Assembly (NCBI RefSeq): GCF_029024305.1
Contig: NZ_CP118974.1
Location: forward strand, 868,001-932,000
Direction: 5' to 3'
Origin: Mammaliicoccus vitulinus
Lineage (GTDB): Bacteria > Bacillota > Bacilli > Staphylococcales > Staphylococcaceae
DNA: 64,000 nt
Below the pieces are notes generated by a model. That model saw only the letters and a list, made by a program, of their open reading frames with translations, did not search any database and was not told the origin of the DNA. Below, piece after piece: positions 29,057 through 40,464 of the stretch; positions within the stretch are counted from its first letter, which is position 1; each line of letters opens with the position of its first letter. Both the position numbers and the translations under genes were made by a program.

Positions 29057-29312
29057 TTGACGTAGCCGTTATATCTTGATATATTATAAAAGTCGTCAAA
29101 ACAGACAGACGAAACAAAATAAATTGATTGTTAAAAAGGTTAACAAAGTGTAAATTTGACGCTTGAAATTAACCAAATAACAATGTAATATAAATTATGC
29201 AAGTTGATTGATTCAGAAATGACAGCTTGAAAAGATTAGTCACTTCCAAAAAAAAACAAAATATTATTTTTTAAAAATAATACTTGCATTGATATTTAAT
29301 AACTGGTATAAT
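29057..29312 (+). promoter_or_regulatory. Three candidate tandem promoters of the rRNA operon
   Basis: P1: TTGACG (29057) with TATTAT (29082), spacing 19. P2: TTGAAA (29163) with TAATAT (29186), spacing 17. P3: TTGCAT (29284) with TATAAT (29307), spacing 17. The gap from 28963 to 29452 holds no gene, only these and the transcribed leader. Confidence 0.6.
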
Positions 29313-29452
29313 TGATTCTTGTAGCGGTTAAAATGAACATTGAAAACTGAATGACAATATGTCAACGTTTAATTCCGATAATTGAGTACTGAAAGTACTT
29401 CAAAGAGTGATTGGCTCAACCAATCAAAGATGAGCTAATCAAGCTTACTTCT

Positions 29453-31018
<1,566 letters not shown>

Positions 31019-31102
31019 TACGGAATGACCATTAGGTCATGGGATTAGCGTGGACATATTGTATTCAGTTTTGAATGTTTACTTAACATTCAATTTAAGA
31101 AT

Positions 31103-31179
<77 letters not shown>

Positions 31180-31201
31180 TTAAAATTTAATTACCCAATT
31201 A

Positions 31202-31277
31202 GGGGGCTTAGCTCAGATGGGAGAGCGCCTGCTTTGCACGCAGGAGGTCAGCGGTTCGATCCCGCTAGTCTCCACCA
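31202..31277 (+). tRNA. tRNA-Ala (UGC)
   Basis: In the 16S-23S spacer, 22 bases after tRNA-Ile. Anticodon loop TTTGCAC, CCA encoded. The same sequence recurs at 35343. Confidence 0.97.
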
Positions 31278-31455
31278 TAATTTTTTATTGCACATTGAAA
31301 ACTAGATAAGTAAGTAAATAGATTTTACCAAGCAAAAAACCGAGTGAATTTCTAACGAAATTCAACAAGCTTAATAATCGCGCGTCGTCTTTTTAGACGA
31401 CATCACAGATTAATAACAGTTATTTTCTTAAACATTTATGTATAAGAAAATATTA

Positions 31456-34378
<2,923 letters not shown>

Positions 34379-34470
34379 TCAAAATTTTTAAATCGGTTTT
34401 TTAGCCGTAAAATCTGCTTACTATCTAGTTTTGAATGTGCAATACATTCTAATATAGTTTTTACTATTTG

Positions 34471-34585
34471 TCTGGTGACGATAGCAAAGAGGTCACACCT
34501 GTTCCCATGCCGAACACAGAAGTTAAGCTCTTTAGCGCCGATGGTAGTTGGGCTTACGTTCCGCGAGAGTAGGACGTTGCCGGGC
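34471..34585 (+). rRNA. 5S ribosomal RNA
   Basis: About 115 bases starting TCTGGTGACGATAGC, with CCGAACACAGAAGTTAAG and the closing GTTGCCGGGC. Ends approximate. Confidence 0.95.
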
Positions 34586-34612
34586 AAATAATAAAAAATA
34601 CATATTTTAAAT

Positions 34613-34688
34613 GGAGAATTAGCTCAGCTGGGAGAGCATCTGCCTTACAAGCAGAGGGTCGGCGGTTCGAACCCGTCATTCTCCACCA
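34613..34688 (+). tRNA. tRNA-Val (UAC)
   Basis: First of the 23 tRNA genes after 5S. Anticodon loop CTTACAA; CCA encoded. Confidence 0.96.
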
Positions 34689-34694
34689 TTTAAA

Positions 34695-34770
<76 letters not shown>

Positions 34771-34779
34771 TGTTTTTTA

Positions 34780-34855
34780 GAGCCATTAGCTCAGTTGGTA
34801 GAGCATCTGACTTTTAATCAGAGGGTCAGAGGTTCGAATCCTCTATGGCTCACCA
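34780..34855 (+). tRNA. tRNA-Lys (UUU)
   Basis: Loop CTTTTAA; CCA encoded. Confidence 0.96.
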
Positions 34856-34858
34856 TTA

Positions 34859-34940
34859 GCGGGTGTGGCGGAACTGGCAGACGCACTAGACTTAGGATCT
34901 AGCGCCGCAAGGCGTGGGGGTTCGACTCCCTTCACCCGCA
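34859..34940 (+). tRNA. tRNA-Leu (UAG)
   Basis: Long variable arm, loop CTTAGGA. The gene ends at the discriminator A without an encoded CCA. Confidence 0.95.
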
Positions 34941-34973
34941 TTATTATTAATATGATTTACAGCATTTAATTTT

Positions 34974-35048
34974 GCAGAAGTAGTTCAGCGGTAGAATACG
35001 ACCTTGCCAAGGTCGGGGTCGCGGGTTCGAATCCCGTCTTCTGCTCCA
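34974..35048 (+). tRNA. tRNA-Gly (GCC), proteinogenic
   Basis: Loop TTGCCAA. Keeps the D-loop GG and the T-loop TTCGAAT, unlike the two glycine genes at the end of the array. CCA encoded. Confidence 0.96.
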
Positions 35049-35054
35049 TTATTT

Positions 35055-35143
35055 GCCGGGGTGGCGGAACTGGCAGACGCACAGGACTTAAAATCCTGCG
35101 GTAAGTGATTACCGTACCGGTTCGATTCCGGTCCTCGGCACCA
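35055..35143 (+). tRNA. tRNA-Leu (UAA)
   Basis: 89 bases with a long variable arm; loop CTTAAAA; CCA encoded. Confidence 0.96.
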
Positions 35144-35152
35144 TATTAATAT

Positions 35153-35226
35153 GCGCCCGTAGCTCAATTGGATAGAGCGTTTGACTACGGATCAAGAGGC
35201 TAGGGGTTCGACTCCTCTCGGGCGCG
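35153..35226 (+). tRNA. tRNA-Arg (ACG)
   Basis: Loop CTACGGA; the first anticodon base is expected to be edited to inosine by TadA. No CCA encoded. Confidence 0.95.
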
Positions 35227-35244
35227 TAATGACCATTTTGGTTA

Positions 35245-35318
35245 CGGGAAGTAGCTCAGCTTGGTAGAGCACTTGGTTTGGGACCAAGGGGTCGCAGGTT
35301 CGAATCCTGTCTTCCCGA
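35245..35318 (+). tRNA. tRNA-Pro (UGG)
   Basis: Loop TTTGGGA. No CCA encoded. Confidence 0.95.
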
Positions 35319-35342
35319 CTCTTTAAAAGTTTCATGTTAAAT

Positions 35343-35418
35343 GGGGGCTTAGCTCAGATGGGAGAGCGCCTGCTTTGCACGCAGGAGGTCAGCGGTTCGA
35401 TCCCGCTAGTCTCCACCA
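35343..35418 (+). tRNA. tRNA-Ala (UGC), copy 2
   Basis: Same sequence as the rRNA spacer copy. CCA encoded. Confidence 0.96.
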
Positions 35419-35438
35419 TTTAAAATTAATATTATTAC

Positions 35439-35512
35439 GGCGGCGTAGCTCAGCTGGCTAGAGCGTACGGTTCATACCCGTGAGGTCGGGGGTTCGATCC
35501 CCTCTGCCGCCA
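35439..35512 (+). tRNA. tRNA-Met (CAU), elongator
   Basis: Acceptor stem GGCGGCG with a fully paired end, loop TTCATAC. No CCA encoded. Confidence 0.9.
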
Positions 35513-35548
35513 TTTAAAATTTTGAATATGATACATATTTTAAATTTT

Positions 35549-35622
35549 GGACCTTTAGCTCAGTTGGTCAGAGCAAACGGCTCATAACCGTTGGGTCGCA
35601 GGTTCGAGTCCTGCAAGGTCCA
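35549..35622 (+). tRNA. tRNA-Ile2 (CAU, lysidine-modified)
   Basis: CAU anticodon but an acceptor stem GGACCTT with C4 and C5, the pairs recognised by TilS, which converts C34 to lysidine and the identity to isoleucine (AUA codon). No CCA encoded. Confidence 0.85.
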
Positions 35623-35634
35623 TACTTATATATT

Positions 35635-35727
35635 GGAGGAATACCCAAGTTCGGCTGAAGGGATCGGTCTTGAAAACCGACAGGGGCTTAACGGCTCGCG
35701 GGGGTTCGAATCCCTCTTCCTCCGCCA
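35635..35727 (+). tRNA. tRNA-Ser (UGA)
   Basis: 93 bases with a long variable arm; loop CTTGAAA; CCA encoded. Confidence 0.96.
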
Positions 35728-35755
35728 TTATATTTGTCAAATAACTTTATATTAT

Positions 35756-35829
<74 letters not shown>

Positions 35830-35843
35830 TTATTATTTTTTTA

Positions 35844-35919
35844 GGTCCCGTGGTGTAGCGGTTAACATGCCTGCCTGTCACGCAGGAGATCGCGGGTTCG
35901 ATTCCCGTCGGGACCGCCA
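35844..35919 (+). tRNA. tRNA-Asp (GUC)
   Basis: Loop CTGTCAC; CCA encoded. Confidence 0.96.
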
Positions 35920-35938
35920 TTTTTAAAAATTAATGTAT

Positions 35939-36011
35939 GGCTCAGTAGCTCAGTCGGTAGAGCAAAGGACTGAAAATCCTTGTGTCGGCGGTTCGATTCC
36001 GTCCTGAGCCA
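35939..36011 (+). tRNA. tRNA-Phe (GAA)
   Basis: Loop CTGAAAA. No CCA encoded. Confidence 0.95.
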
Positions 36012-36025
36012 TCTTTTAACATTAT

Positions 36026-36101
<76 letters not shown>

Positions 36102-36108
36102 TCTATCG

Positions 36109-36192
36109 GGAGGGGTAGCGAAGTGGCTAAACGCGGCGGACTGTAAATCCGCTCCTTCGGGTTCGGCAGTTCGAATCTGCCCCCCTCCACCA
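36109..36192 (+). tRNA. tRNA-Tyr (GUA)
   Basis: Long variable arm; loop CTGTAAA; CCA encoded. Confidence 0.95.
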
Positions 36193-36205
36193 TCATTATT
36201 TTAAT

Positions 36206-36279
36206 AGGGGCATAGTTCAAAGGTAGAATAGAGGTCTCCAAAACCTTTGATGTGGGTTCGATTCCTACTGCCCCTGCCA
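36206..36279 (+). tRNA. tRNA-Trp (CCA)
   Basis: Loop CTCCAAA; CCA encoded. Confidence 0.95.
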
Positions 36280-36280
36280 T

Positions 36281-36354
36281 GGCGGTTGTGGCGAAGTGGT
36301 TAACGCATCGGATTGTGGTTCCGACACTCGTGGGTTCGATTCCCATCAGCCGCC
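36281..36354 (+). tRNA. tRNA-His (GUG)
   Basis: The extra G at -1 pairs with C73, the histidine identity element. Loop TTGTGGT. No CCA encoded. Confidence 0.95.
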
Positions 36355-36370
36355 CTTAATTTTTTATTAA

Positions 36371-36442
36371 TGGGCTATAGCCAAGCGGTAAGGCAACGGA
36401 CTTTGACTCCGTCACCCGCTGGTTCGAATCCAGCTAGCCCAG
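36371..36442 (+). tRNA. tRNA-Gln (UUG)
   Basis: Loop CTTTGAC; discriminator G; no CCA encoded. Confidence 0.95.
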
Positions 36443-36448
36443 TAGTCA

Positions 36449-36523
<75 letters not shown>

Positions 36524-36533
36524 TTAATAATTT

Positions 36534-36608
36534 GCGGGAGTATTTCAACTCTTAGAATACATTCCTTCCCGGAATGAGATATAGGTGTAAATCCTATCTT
36601 CCGCTCCA
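36534..36608 (+). tRNA. Non-proteinogenic tRNA-Gly (UCC), copy 1
   Basis: 75 bases with CCA. Acceptor GCGGGAG/CTTCCGC and loop CTTCCCG (anticodon TCC). The D loop AACTCTTA lacks the invariant GG, and the T loop is TGTAAAT instead of TTCRANT. These losses are the known marks of staphylococcal tRNA-Gly that escapes EF-Tu and feeds FemX/A/B for peptidoglycan interpeptide bridges. Function here is by homology. Confidence 0.9.
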
Positions 36609-36631
36609 TTTTCATAATTAAATATTAATAT

Positions 36632-36706
36632 GCGGGAGTATTTTAACTTTCAGAATACATTCCTTCCCGGAATGAGATATAGGTGTAAGTCCTATCTTCC
36701 GCTCCA
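36632..36706 (+). tRNA. Non-proteinogenic tRNA-Gly (UCC), copy 2
   Basis: Tandem paralogue of the gene 24 bases upstream, with a few changes: D region TTTTAACTTTCAGAAT and T loop TGTAAGT. Still lacks the D-loop GG and the T-loop TTC. CCA encoded. Last gene of the array. Confidence 0.9.
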
Positions 36707-36710
36707 TTAT

Positions 36711-36734
36711 TTCTTCCATTGGGAAGATTTTTTT
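36711..36734 (+). terminator. Terminator of the rRNA-tRNA operon
   Basis: TCTTCC-ATTG-GGAAGA hairpin followed by TTTTTTT directly after the last tRNA gene. Confidence 0.8.
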
Positions 36735-36809
36735 ATTTATATAAGTAATTTTTGAGCAATCTTTAATAATATAATCTGTTATGTACAATAAATAAACTTA
36801 ATATAGATA

Positions 36810-36846
36810 AAAGGCGATACGACAAAATGAGTCGTATCGCCTTTTT
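36810..36846 (+). terminator. Second strong hairpin, possible backup terminator
   Basis: Perfect 15-bp arms AAAAGGCGATACGAC and complement, loop AAAATGA, then TTTTT. No gene lies between it and the operon end about 100 bases upstream. Confidence 0.7.
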
Positions 36847-36882
36847 AATTTGATATTATAAACAGTGTTTAAAAGCATATCA

Positions 36883-36910
36883 TTGACATATCGAGAAAAG
36901 ACGATATAAT
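36883..36910 (+). promoter_or_regulatory. Consensus promoter of the ArsR gene
   Basis: TTGACA (36883-36888) and TATAAT (36905-36910) with spacing 16. The start codon at 36918 falls at the expected first transcribed base. Confidence 0.75.
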
Positions 36911-36917
36911 AGGGCTT

Positions 36918-37232
36918 ATGGAATATATAAATATGTTTAAAGCATTATCAAACGAAACACGGTTGAATATTTTGAAATGGTTAAAAGATCCTGAAGTGAA
37001 TTTTCCAAAACAAGGAGCACATTTACCAAAAGGGGTGAGTCTTAAAGGCGGAGTGTGTGTAGGTGATATACAGGAAAAAGCAAATGCTTCTCAGTCTACT
37101 ATTTCTCAATATTTAACTATTCTACAGAATGCTGGGCTATTAGAGTCTGTTCGTTATGGACAATGGACATACTATAGAAGAAACGAAGAGACGATTAAAG
37201 CTTTAGCTAGAGCTATTGAAACAGAAATTTGA
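36918..37232 (+). CDS. ArsR-family repressor
   Basis: 104 residues, winged helix with recognition helix in ANASQSTISQYLTILQNAGLL. A glycine-rich insert before the DNA-binding helix carries a single Cys (C47 in GGVCVGDI), a common ArsR-subfamily position that may be a redox or metal sensor; the classic CxCxxC metal site is absent. No ribosome-binding site precedes the ATG, which lies 8 bases after the -10 box. Likely controls the transporter pair 88 bases downstream. Confidence 0.85.
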   Translation: MEYINMFKALSNETRLNILKWLKDPEVNFPKQGAHLPKGVSLKGGVCVGDIQEKANASQSTISQYLTILQNAGLLESVRYGQWTYYRRNEETIKALARAIETEI

Positions 37233-37319
37233 ACTTTTAAATTTCTGTTTATTATTTTCTGTCTTATATCGTGATATTTAGATATTCAAATATATAATTA
37301 TTTAAATAGGAGGATTTGC

Positions 37320-37748
37320 ATGAAAGTTTTTATTTATATTATAGCTATATTAGCTGGCTCAGTGCTTAGTTTTGAAAGTGCTATATACGGAAAATTGGGT
37401 GAGAACATAGGTCAACTAGAAACGAGTTTTTACAATTTTCTTATGGGTACTTTAATTTTAGGTATTCTAGTACTATTTTTTGGTAAAGGAGAAATGTCGT
37501 TTGTTCCTAAAGCGCCTAAATGGTCTCTACTCGGTGGTATACTAGGCGTTATTTATCTTACAGTAATCGTTGTCAGTGTTCCATTTGTGGGCGTTGGCAT
37601 AACAATGACTGCTGTTATAATTGGTCAATTAATCATGAGTATGGTTGTTGAACATTTTGGTTGGCTTGGAATTGAAAGAACGAGAGTAAACAAAGAAAAA
37701 ATATTTGCAGTTATCGCAATGGTGATTGCACTTATATTAATATATTAG
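37320..37748 (+). CDS. DMT-family transporter subunit (DUF606/YdcZ), first
   Basis: 142 residues, about five hydrophobic helices, with the N-terminal AGSVLSFESAIYGKLGENIG and a central GVGITMTAVIIGQL that define DUF606. Strong RBS AGGAGG. Eleven bases separate it from a second DUF606 gene; the two are probably a heteromeric carrier. Substrate unknown. Confidence 0.8.
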   Translation: MKVFIYIIAILAGSVLSFESAIYGKLGENIGQLETSFYNFLMGTLILGILVLFFGKGEMSFVPKAPKWSLLGGILGVIYLTVIVVSVPFVGVGITMTAVIIGQLIMSMVVEHFGWLGIERTRVNKEKIFAVIAMVIALILIY

Positions 37749-37759
37749 GAGGGAATATA

Positions 37760-38263
37760 ATGAGTGTTATAATGGTTCTACTTACTTTAGTAGCAGGGAT
37801 TACATTAAGTGCGCAATCATCAGTTAACGGCACTTTAAGTCGTAAAGCAGGGACTTTAGAGACAACATTTTTAACGTTTTTAACAGGTTTAGCATTTCTA
37901 TCGATCATCATTATTTTCTTCGGACAAGGGAATGTTTTAGGTATACTACATGCACCTAAATGGCAATTAAGTGCCGCATTTTTAGGTACGTTGTATCTGC
38001 TGCTTTCTGTAATAGCAGTTACAAGAATTGGAGTAGTAGCAACGAATATTTCTGCGATAATCGGACAATTAACGATAGGTATTATAATAGATCACTTTGG
38101 GTGGTTTGATAGTTTAATTATTTCTTTTGATATAAAAAGATTTTTTGCACTTTTATTTATGGGTGTAGCATTGTATTTTATTTATAAAGGTAACATGCGC
38201 TCTAATAATGAAAAAAAGGCAATATATAATAAAGAAATGGCATCTAATATTGAAAACATTTAG
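37760..38263 (+). CDS. DMT-family transporter subunit (DUF606/YdcZ), second
   Basis: 167 residues, about five helices plus a charged C-terminal tail absent from its partner. Shares the pattern AGITLSAQSSVNGTLSRKAG and GVVATNISAIIGQLT. Paired, unequal subunits resemble two-component small transporters. RBS AGGAGGG. Confidence 0.8.
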   Translation: MSVIMVLLTLVAGITLSAQSSVNGTLSRKAGTLETTFLTFLTGLAFLSIIIIFFGQGNVLGILHAPKWQLSAAFLGTLYLLLSVIAVTRIGVVATNISAIIGQLTIGIIIDHFGWFDSLIISFDIKRFFALLFMGVALYFIYKGNMRSNNEKKAIYNKEMASNIENI

Positions 38264-38285
38264 CTATAAAAATATTATCTAATTC

Positions 38286-38363
38286 GAGAGTTTGGGACAT
38301 AAATATCCTAGAAACTTAAAAAGGACAGAAATTCATTGTTAAAATTGAATTTCTGTCCTTTTT
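38286..38363 (+). terminator. Terminator preceded by the repeat-family end sequence
   Basis: GAGAGTTTGGGACATAAAT at 38286-38304, the same end word as the modular repeats, followed by the hairpin AAAAGGACAGAAATTCA...TGAATTTCTGTCCTTTTT. No core palindrome follows, so this looks like a half-element. Confidence 0.75.
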
Positions 38364-38429
38364 CTTATAAAATCTTTTGTGTAAAATTGCTATAAACACG
38401 AATTTAATGCGGTTTGTAGCAGAAAAGTA

Positions 38430-38458
38430 TTGACGTTAAATACGCTACATATTATAAT
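38430..38458 (+). promoter_or_regulatory. Promoter of the lone tRNA-Leu gene
   Basis: TTGACG (38430-38435) and TATAAT (38453-38458), spacing 17. The upstream ACACGAATTT and GTAGCAGAAA resemble the sequence before rRNA promoter P1. Confidence 0.75.
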
Positions 38459-38548
38459 GAGGATACGCGTTTTGGTCAGGAATTCGAGTAATCCTATGTG
38501 ATTATTTAGACTTTTATGCTTACATAGTCGCTAGTAGTAGCGTTTTAT

Positions 38549-38633
38549 GCCGGTGTGGTGGAATTGGCAGACACGCGGGACTCAAAATCCCGTGTCCGTT
38601 GAGGACGTGTCGGTTCGAACCCGACCACCGGTA
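38549..38633 (+). tRNA. tRNA-Leu (CAA)
   Basis: Loop CTCAAAA with a long variable arm. G1-T72 wobble at the acceptor end; no CCA encoded. Stands alone with its own promoter and terminator. Confidence 0.94.
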
Positions 38634-38640
38634 CTTATAT

Positions 38641-38675
38641 AAAAAACCTTAAACAATTTTGTTTAAGGTTTTTTT
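38641..38675 (+). terminator. Terminator of tRNA-Leu
   Basis: AAAAAACCTTAAAC-AATTTT-GTTTAAGGTTTTTTT, a perfect hairpin with runs on both sides; also usable by the minus-strand gene fragment. Confidence 0.88.
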
Positions 38676-38678
38676 ATT

Positions 38679-38894
38679 TTAAAGTTTTATAATATAATCA
38701 ATTCTTTGATCTTTGTACATTTTATTTCTTGTCATTACTTGTGGTATATCGTATTTAGCTTTCATCTTAATTGCTTTAGATAAGCTTTCATCTGCGCATG
38801 CTACAATGTCAATATTGCTTGTGTGTTGAAGAATTTCTACATATATTTCTGAAGTAATGTTACACCCATCAATGCCAACTTTTTGTATATTCAT
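38679..38894 (-). pseudogene. Truncated Gfo/Idh/MocA oxidoreductase
   Basis: 71 residues matching only the first part of the NAD-binding domain: KVGIDGC (degenerate GxGxxG), DIVACADES, KYDIPQVM, and IDYIIKL where full proteins continue with about 260 more residues. It keeps a GGGG-type RBS and its own promoter with a LacI-type operator. It ends 3 bases from the tRNA-Leu terminator, as if the rest was deleted. It may still be translated, but cannot be an active dehydrogenase. Confidence 0.75.
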
Positions 38895-38924
38895 TTAAAT
38901 TACCCCCTAAGATATGTGATTGAG

Positions 38925-38958
38925 TAAAGGATAATCTATGAAATGCATTTCATGTCAA
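38925..38958 (-). promoter_or_regulatory. Promoter with palindromic operator before the truncated oxidoreductase gene
   Basis: On the minus strand a -35 TTGACA (38958-38953) is followed by the perfect 16-bp palindrome ATGAAATGCATTTCAT (38938-38953), which overlaps its last base and fills the spacer, and then a weak -10 (ATTATC-like). Size and arms resemble LacI-family operators, though the centre is GC instead of the usual CG. The -35 overlaps the stop of the repressor gene. Confidence 0.6.
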
Positions 38959-39920
38959 ATATTAATATTTTTTACTGATTGTCTTGCTATTAAACGTGTT
39001 TCAAATAATTGATTGCTTACAGATTTGTCATAAAGTTGATTGAATAGACTTTTTCCTATGTTTATAAGAGGTATTTCTATTGTTGTTAAGTTGAGTAACT
39101 TTGAAATTTTATGGTTTTCAAATCCTATGATTGATAAGTTTTCTTTTAAATCATCATTTAAACTTAATAACAAACCAGCTGCAGTATTATCACCTGAGAC
39201 TACGATGGCGGACGGGGGATTTAGTGATTTTTGAATTTCCTTTGATAAATCGTAACCATCTTCTAATAATACATAATTTTCATATATATTGTTGTCATTA
39301 TAAGTGAGTGATTTTTCTATACAAAAATCTTTATAAGCAGCAATTCTTTCTATAGAGCTAGTGCTCTTTTTTCTATTAATAGCACATGAAATGTTTCGAT
39401 GCCCATGTTCGTATAAGTGATTTAACGCTGTAAGAAATGATTGATAGTGATCGATATAGGATGTACGTAGTTTCGAATGTGTTATATTTTCAAAAATTGA
39501 AATAGGTCCATATTCAATATATTGCTCTATAATCGTTAAAGATATATTTCTAGAACATATGATTAATGCGTCTAATTGCTTCAACTTTAACATTTCTAAA
39601 GCATCAATTTCTTGATCTGTATCATAAGATGTTTGGAAAAGGACTATTTTTTTATCTAATTTAATTGCTTCTTCTGATATGCCTTGTATAAGTTGTGAAA
39701 AGTATGGATGATTTGAAAAAGGTATGACAACACCTATTAAGTTTGTTTTGCCCCTTTTTAAATGTATAGCGTTTATATTAGGGATATAATTCATTTCATC
39801 TATAATTTGAAGAACTCTATTTCTTTTTTCTTCGTTTACATAAGGGTGGTTATTAATGACTCTCGAGACGGTACTCGGAGAGACACCAGCTTTTCTTGCA
39901 ACTTCTTTTAGATTTGTCAT
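38955..39920 (-). CDS. LacI-family transcriptional repressor
   Basis: 321 residues. Helix-turn-helix NLKEVARKAGVSPSTVSRVINN with hinge region, then a periplasmic-binding-like sugar sensor domain (NLIGVVIPFSNHPYFSQLIQ). The effector cannot be read from sequence. RBS GAGGGGG. Downstream on the same strand are a palindromic operator and the truncated oxidoreductase gene, so its original target operon seems mostly lost. Confidence 0.88.
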   Translation of the reverse strand: MTNLKEVARKAGVSPSTVSRVINNHPYVNEEKRNRVLQIIDEMNYIPNINAIHLKRGKTNLIGVVIPFSNHPYFSQLIQGISEEAIKLDKKIVLFQTSYDTDQEIDALEMLKLKQLDALIICSRNISLTIIEQYIEYGPISIFENITHSKLRTSYIDHYQSFLTALNHLYEHGHRNISCAINRKKSTSSIERIAAYKDFCIEKSLTYNDNNIYENYVLLEDGYDLSKEIQKSLNPPSAIVVSGDNTAAGLLLSLNDDLKENLSIIGFENHKISKLLNLTTIEIPLINIGKSLFNQLYDKSVSNQLFETRLIARQSVKNINI

Positions 39921-40004
39921 ATAGATACCCCCTCATTTATACTATGTATGATACTAATAGTTTAGCATATTAGGTTAAGTTATTATTTAAAATTTATAGA
40001 GTAG

Positions 40005-40346
40005 GTGACATTTATTAAACAGCAATTTTATGAACTAGAGATTTCTCATTTAAACGCGAATAATCGTGAAGATAAAGATATTATATTAAATCTTCTTGAT
40101 GAAAATTTTAAAGAAATAGGTAAGTCAGGTAAAATTATTAAAAAGAGTGATATTGAAAATAACTCATTACATACTTTTGAATATAAAATCAGTGAATTTG
40201 TAACTGAAAAGATTCAAAAGGGTATTGTATTAGTTACATATAAGTTATTCAATGAAACAGATAATGTGACAACGAATAGAAGTACTTTGTGGATTAGAAA
40301 AAATTCAGAATGGAAAATGAGATTCCATCAAGGAACTATTATATAA
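40005..40346 (+). CDS. Small NTF2-like (DUF4440/SnoaL) protein
   Basis: 113 residues with the DUF4440-like layout: helical start (LEISHLNANNREDKDIILNLL), central IGKSGKIIKKSDI and strands ending in TLWIRKNSEWKMRFHQGT. Soluble. GTG start with a weak RBS (AGAGTAG), so the exact start is uncertain. Divergent from the LacI gene. Function unknown. Confidence 0.65.
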   Translation: MTFIKQQFYELEISHLNANNREDKDIILNLLDENFKEIGKSGKIIKKSDIENNSLHTFEYKISEFVTEKIQKGIVLVTYKLFNETDNVTTNRSTLWIRKNSEWKMRFHQGTII

Positions 40347-40357
40347 ATAAAATGGAA

Positions 40358-40385
40358 TGACTACTGATTTTAGTAGTCATTTTTA
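40358..40385 (+). terminator. Terminator after the DUF4440 gene
   Basis: ATGACTACT-GATTTT-AGTAGTCAT hairpin followed by TTTTT. Confidence 0.8.
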
Positions 40386-40464
40386 GGTTTGAAAATTAAA
40401 ATGTGATTGTCTAAAATTTTAAACTCATATATGATGAATACATATTTAAATATGGAGGAATTTT

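Noticed and set aside
35549-35622. Second elongator tRNA-Met
   Set aside because: The CAU anticodon is present, but the C4 and C5 acceptor pairs match the TilS-modified tRNA-Ile2, so it was assigned to isoleucine.
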